Of a stretch of DNA of 8,681 nt, positions 5,889-8,681 are shown piece after piece. Numbering within the stretch: the stretch's first letter is position 1; every line of letters starts with the position of its first letter. The notes beneath the pieces were generated by a model that worked only from the letters and a program-made list of their open reading frames with translations, had not been told where the DNA came from and made no database searches. A program made the translations under genes and the position numbers. This DNA comes from Oscillospiraceae bacterium (lineage in GTDB: Bacteria > Bacillota > Clostridia > Oscillospirales > Oscillospiraceae), in assembly GCA_024404215.1 (NCBI GenBank), contig JAKSQI010000060.1, positions 1 through 8,681 on the forward strand, written 5' to 3'.

Positions 5889-6626
5889 TTATTTTAAATG
5901 GTAGGCGTCCATAAAGAGGGATACTTCTTCTGTATAGTTCTCCGGAACGGGTACAGCCCGCATGGATGCGTCGTCATAAATATAGTAGCCTTGGAACTCC
6001 CAGCTGGATGTGCTATAGGCCTGCAGAATGGAAAAGGGGCGGACCAGAAAGAGCAAGTCACTGTCGCAGTGATAAATATACTCGGGCCAATAGTATTCAA
6101 TGGCTTCGCCAGAGGGTTCAATCCCGCTGTAAGAGGCGGATTCAGCCCATTCAGACAGCGCATTAAGCAAACCCTGCCACTTTGGATCTGCCAGCTGGTG
6201 CGTGTAAGCGTCTTTCTGGCTGCTGTAAGCATATAGGCAGAACATGTTGGAAACGGGGTTGCGGAGCTTGTCAATCAAGGTATCGCGGTAATCCTCGCGG
6301 ACATAGTAGCTGCCGCTGAAGTCTATCAGTGTGTTGGTATCATTGCAATTGACGGAAATCCCGAAGTCTTCCACCAGTAGATCCGGAACCTCCGGCTCAA
6401 CCAGCATGGCAGTATTCCCAAAGTCGCCGGATCTGTTTTGGGAAAGCACCGATTGATAGGCGGACTCCAGCTTAACATAGCGATTATTCTGAAAGAGAAT
6501 ATCACCGTTTTCGGTCAGCTCTGCCCGACGTTCCCGCAAATGGTCCAGATGGGCGCAGGAACATAAGGACAGGCAGAGAAGGAGGACTAAAGCGAGGGAT
6601 ACGGTCGTTTTTAAAATGCGTTTCAT
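5889..6626 (-). CDS. Putative lipoprotein of unknown function, last gene of a GntR/ABC operon
   Basis: I do not recognise this 245-aa protein. The N-terminus is a lipoprotein signal: MKRILK, a hydrophobic core, then the lipobox L21-C22-S23-C24, so Cys24 is the likely lipid-anchored residue. The mature part is mixed and soluble, rich in Tyr, Ser and Asp, with aromatic clusters such as EYYWPEYIYH and FQGYYIYDD towards the C-terminus. It has no further membrane segment and no motif I can assign. An AAGGAGG site lies 7 bases before the ATG and overlaps the stop of the upstream ABC permease; the gap is 12 bp. It therefore belongs to the same transcript as the GntR regulator, ATPase and permease. 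It may work with that exporter at the outer face of the membrane, but this is only inference from position. Confidence 0.85.
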   Translation of the reverse strand: MKRILKTTVSLALVLLLCLSLCSCAHLDHLRERRAELTENGDILFQNNRYVKLESAYQSVLSQNRSGDFGNTAMLVEPEVPDLLVEDFGISVNCNDTNTLIDFSGSYYVREDYRDTLIDKLRNPVSNMFCLYAYSSQKDAYTHQLADPKWQGLLNALSEWAESASYSGIEPSGEAIEYYWPEYIYHCDSDLLFLVRPFSILQAYSTSSWEFQGYYIYDDASMRAVPVPENYTEEVSLFMDAYHLK

Positions 6627-6638
6627 ACGATGGCCTCC

Positions 6639-7451
6639 TTACTCAAGATTAAGCTTGCGCTTCATGATGAAGCGAATCAGCAAACCATAAATGACGGACC
6701 AAAGCACGGTCCAAACAATGCCGGAGCAGAGGAAGAGGTGAACAGCGCCTTCTTCCATGTCGGCCAGTGCTTCCAGCAGATTTTCCAGCCACGGGGGTGC
6801 ATTAATGCCAATCAGCAGGCAGATGGTGCCAAAGAACTGGTTCAGCAGATAGTAGCCGAAGAAGACACCGATGGCTGCCAAAATGCGGTTTTTGCGTGCC
6901 ATTTGTCCCAGAGTAAGGCAGAAATAGCAGAGCAGATATACACAGCAGATGGAAGTGACAAGGAAAACCAAACCTTCCGGAACCCAAAGGGCTAGGTTAG
7001 CGCTGCCTACGGCCTCACCCAGCCATTTCACCAGATACAGCAGGGCTTTGATGATTTCCGTCAAAAGCTCGCCGCAGGAGGCAATGCACCAGGCCAAAAC
7101 CAGGGATACCAGGGTGAAGAGGTTGGCCAGCAGGGAAGAGCAAACCTTGGCCAAAAGGTGCTGGCTGTGGCTGACCGGAAGAGTCAGGCTCAGATAGCCT
7201 TCCGCACCGAAAAGGCTGCGGTAAAAGCGGGTGATGCAGAGGACAAAGGTCATTACCAGAGCAACCAGACAGGCGATTACCAGGGCAACCACGGACGAGG
7301 TAATGAAAACAGAGTAGCCTGTGCTGGCTTCGCTGGGCTCAAAGCATTGAACGATGCGGGTCAGCAGGGCGATGCCCAGCAGAACCATGTCCATGGGGAA
7401 AAGGGAACGGAGATAAGCCAGCAGGTCATATTTAATCAGTTTCTTTACCAT
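6639..7451 (-). CDS. ABC-2-type transporter permease of a YtrA-regulated operon
   Basis: Integral membrane protein of 270 aa with six predicted helices at about 20-37, 48-73, 105-126, 152-180, 189-215 and 238-262. The stretch FGAEGYLSLTLPVSHSQHLLAKV (about 80-102) between helices 2 and 3 resembles a motif often seen in ABC-2 permeases next to YtrA-type GntR regulators in Firmicutes. Its start overlaps the end of the ATPase gene by 7 bases, so translation is probably coupled. With only one permease in the unit, the transporter may be a homodimer with two copies of the ATPase. The exported substrate is unknown; related operons respond to cell-wall-active peptides, but nothing in this sequence shows that here. 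Confidence 0.88.
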   Translation of the reverse strand: MVKKLIKYDLLAYLRSLFPMDMVLLGIALLTRIVQCFEPSEASTGYSVFITSSVVALVIACLVALVMTFVLCITRFYRSLFGAEGYLSLTLPVSHSQHLLAKVCSSLLANLFTLVSLVLAWCIASCGELLTEIIKALLYLVKWLGEAVGSANLALWVPEGLVFLVTSICCVYLLCYFCLTLGQMARKNRILAAIGVFFGYYLLNQFFGTICLLIGINAPPWLENLLEALADMEEGAVHLFLCSGIVWTVLWSVIYGLLIRFIMKRKLNLE

Positions 7452-8143
7452 TTGAATACCTCCCGGAAGAGTTCATCCACGGACTTTCCGTTTTCCTCCC
7501 GGATATCCTCTACGGATTTGTGCAGGGTAATCCGGCCGTTTTGAATAAAGATGACATCGTCCAGCACCTGCTCAATATCGGAAATCAGGTGGGTGGATAT
7601 TAAAACGGACGCGTCGGGATTATAGTTGTTGATGATAGTGGTGATGATATAATCCCGGGTAGCCGGGTCAACGCCGGCAATGGGCTCGTCCAGCACATAG
7701 AGCAGGGCCTTGCGGCTCATGATCAGAATCAAACAAACCTTTTCCTTGTTGCCCTTGGACAGGGTTTTCAGCCTGCAATCCGGGGAAATGCCCAACTGAC
7801 TCAGCATCTCATAGGCTAGCTCGGGACGGAAGTCTGTGTAAAACTCGGTGAACATGGTGACAATCTGTTTGACGGTCATCCAGCTATTGAGGAAGCTGTT
7901 GTCCGGCAGATAGGCAACCAGCTTCTTGGTTTCCACTCCCGGTTCCATGCCCTGAATCCTCAGGCTGCCGTCATCCGGCTTGAGCAGGTCGTTGATGATT
8001 TTTATCAGTGTGGTTTTGCCGGAGCCATTGGGGCCCAGCAGACCGATGATTCTTCCGTTTTCCAGGGTAAGGTCAATATGGTCCAGGGCTGTCAAACCGC
8101 CGTAGCGCTTGGGCAGTCCTTCGCATTGCAACAATTGACTCAT
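7445..8143 (-). CDS. ABC transporter ATP-binding protein (YtrB-like)
   Basis: Cytoplasmic ATPase of the adjacent ABC-2-type exporter, 232 aa. Walker A is GPNGSGKTT (37-45), the signature is LSKGNKEKV (128-136), Walker B is LLYVLDE (147-153) with catalytic Glu153, the D-loop is around VDP (158-160), and the switch His is H185 in STHL. The Q-loop position reads Y-L-P-D with Asp81 instead of Gln. The signature is LSKGN rather than LSGGQ, as in other ATPases of this group. A GTG at 8152 is possible, but the ATG at 8143 has AAGGAG at 8 bases, and its ATGA overlaps the gntR stop codon. The downstream permease start overlaps the 3' end. Confidence 0.94.
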   Translation of the reverse strand: MSQLLQCEGLPKRYGGLTALDHIDLTLENGRIIGLLGPNGSGKTTLIKIINDLLKPDDGSLRIQGMEPGVETKKLVAYLPDNSFLNSWMTVKQIVTMFTEFYTDFRPELAYEMLSQLGISPDCRLKTLSKGNKEKVCLILIMSRKALLYVLDEPIAGVDPATRDYIITTIINNYNPDASVLISTHLISDIEQVLDDVIFIQNGRITLHKSVEDIREENGKSVDELFREVFKW

Positions 8144-8499
8144 TCCTCCCACTCCTTTGTATAAGCTTTTATGGCATCATCGCTGAAGCCCAGAGCCCGC
8201 ATGTCTTCAAAAAACAGCTTTGCTTTGGCATACAGCAGCTTTTCTGTTTCCTCCCGGGCTGCCTCTGCGTTTTCTCCGACATACCAGCCGGAGCCTCGCA
8301 GTGAGTAAGTCAGCCCCTTGGCCTCCAGCTGTTCAAAGGCCTTTTGTACGGTGTTTGGGTTTACGCCGGCTGCTACTGCCACCTCCCGCACGCTCATGAG
8401 CTTTTCGTTGGGCTGAAAAGCCCCGCTGCTGATGAGAACGCAGAGCTGCTCGGTAATCTGGGGGCAGACCGGACGGGATTTATCCAGCTTCCATACCAC
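8140..8499 (-). CDS. GntR-family transcriptional regulator, YtrA subfamily
   Basis: Repressor-type regulator of 119 aa. The winged helix-turn-helix is at about residues 6-74, with KLMSVREVAVAAGVNPNTVQKAFEQLEAKGL followed by the wing R-G-S-G-W-Y-V. Only a short helical tail of about 45 residues follows, the mark of the YtrA subfamily, which lacks a large effector domain. GTG codons at 8508, 8505 and 8499 are all in frame; the one at 8499 is chosen because GGAAGGAG lies 8 bases before it and the protein then begins MVWKLDKSRPV, the usual YtrA start. The gene is first in the operon, overlaps the ATPase gene by 4 bases, and sits behind a promoter with an inverted repeat. Autorepression and control of the exporter genes are likely. 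Confidence 0.93.
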   Translation of the reverse strand: MVWKLDKSRPVCPQITEQLCVLISSGAFQPNEKLMSVREVAVAAGVNPNTVQKAFEQLEAKGLTYSLRGSGWYVGENAEAAREETEKLLYAKAKLFFEDMRALGFSDDAIKAYTKEWEE

Positions 8500-8507
8500 G
8501 GACACCA

Positions 8508-8515
8508 CTCCTTCC
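8508..8515 (-). promoter_or_regulatory. Ribosome binding site that fixes the gntR GTG start
   Basis: GGAAGGAG on the minus strand, 8 bases before the GTG at 8499. The other in-frame GTG codons at 8508 and 8505 would abut or overlap it. Confidence 0.75.
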
Positions 8516-8519
8516 TTGA

Positions 8520-8557
8520 CTGTATTACTGTATTAGCGTAGTAGTACAATAATACAG
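8520..8557. promoter_or_regulatory. Putative GntR/YtrA operator: two tandem and one inverted half-site
   Basis: The 8-mer CTGTATTA occurs twice in tandem at 8520-8527 and 8528-8535, and its exact reverse complement TAATACAG lies at 8550-8557. The pair 8528-8557 is a perfect 8-bp inverted repeat with a 14-bp spacer. It overlaps the predicted -10 box and the start of the transcript, where a bound repressor would block initiation. Binding by the adjacent GntR protein is inference. Confidence 0.6.
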
Positions 8558-8574
8558 CTTGAAGAGAAAGTCAA
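8546..8574 (-). promoter_or_regulatory. Promoter of the gntR-ABC-lipoprotein operon
   Basis: TTGACT (8574-8569), a 17-bp spacer, then TATTGT (8551-8546) on the minus strand. The predicted start is near 8539, giving a leader of about 40 bases. The -35 box is near consensus and the -10 box is only fair. Confidence 0.6.
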
Positions 8575-8580
8575 GGGGGA

Positions 8581-8610
8581 AAATAAAAAACCTTCCGGAA
8601 AAACGGAAGG
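8581..8610 (-). terminator. Second tandem terminator downstream of the tRNA
   Basis: Stem CCTTCCG / CGGAAGG (8591-8597 and 8604-8610) with a 6-base loop, followed in the minus direction by TTTTTTATTT. It ends only 6 bases before the -35 box of the gntR promoter and so insulates that promoter. Confidence 0.85.
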
Positions 8611-8618
8611 CTTGAAAC

Positions 8619-8647
8619 AAAAACACCACCTAAAAGGTGGTGTTTTT
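8619..8647 (-). terminator. First terminator immediately after the tRNA
   Basis: Stem ACACCACC / GGTGGTGT (8623-8630 and 8636-8643), extended by A/T pairs to 12 bp, around a 5-base loop. A T-run follows on both strands. It starts 2 bases after the CCA end of the tRNA. Confidence 0.85.
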
Positions 8648-8648
8648 G

Positions 8649-8681
8649 TGGTGGAGGAGGGTGGATTCGAACCACCGAAGT
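8649..8681 (-). tRNA. tRNA 3' end, partial, probably tRNA-Tyr
   Basis: On the minus strand the T arm GGTGG-TTCGAAT-CCACC (8676-8660) is complete. It is followed by the acceptor 3' strand CTCCTCC (8659-8653), discriminator A (8652) and an encoded CCA (8651-8649). The T stem pairs perfectly. The preceding ACTTC resembles the end of the long variable arm of Firmicutes tRNA-Tyr, and discriminator A fits. The anticodon lies beyond the right edge, so the identity is inferred from resemblance only; the tRNA call itself is firm. Confidence 0.88.

Overview
The window reads like a chromosomal segment of a Bacillota (Clostridia-like) bacterium. The reasons are strong AGGAGG-type ribosome sites, GTG starts, intrinsic hairpin/T-tract terminators, a KtrAB-type potassium uptake pair, a YtrA-type GntR operon, lipobox lipoproteins and a tRNA with an encoded CCA end. 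Base composition is moderate, near 50% GC by eye. The genus cannot be fixed from the sequence. Every convincing gene lies on the minus strand, so transcription runs from right to left. No mobile element, CRISPR array or pseudogene was seen.

From right to left: the 3' end of a tRNA (probably Tyr) at 8649-8681 is followed by two tandem terminators. Next comes a four-gene operon (8499 down to 5889): a YtrA-type GntR repressor, an ABC ATPase, a six-helix ABC-2-type permease, and a lipoprotein I do not recognise. The genes overlap or lie within 12 bp of each other. The promoter carries an inverted repeat with an extra tandem half-site, and a 17-bp-stem terminator closes the unit. A single short-chain dehydrogenase/reductase gene (5672-4773) follows, with its own near-consensus promoter and terminator.

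A potassium uptake pair comes next: ktrB/trkH-like channel subunit (4593-3259), then ktrA/trkA-like RCK subunit (3245-2604). It has a clear promoter and a terminator at 2561-2593. A Crp/Fnr-family regulator (2546-1872) follows. Beyond it is a NitT/TauT-type ABC importer unit: a substrate-binding lipoprotein (1778-663) and a membrane permease starting at 662 with no gap and running off the left edge. The ATPase of this importer is not in the window.

The most interesting point is the junction between the Crp/Fnr-family gene and the importer. One inverted repeat (1825-1862) looks like the terminator of the regulator gene. Its core, GTTGC-N4-GCAAC, is also a plausible binding site for that same regulator. 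It is centred 32 bp upstream of the centre of a TATACT -10 box that lacks a -35 box, which is the geometry of a class II Crp/Fnr-activated promoter. The simplest reading is that the regulator switches on uptake of an unknown small molecule. No wholly new multi-gene system is evident. The least explained genes are the lipoprotein of the GntR operon and the SDR enzyme with its altered motifs. The longest gene-free stretches (5673-5888 and 4594-4772) are under 300 bases and are largely explained by promoters and terminators.
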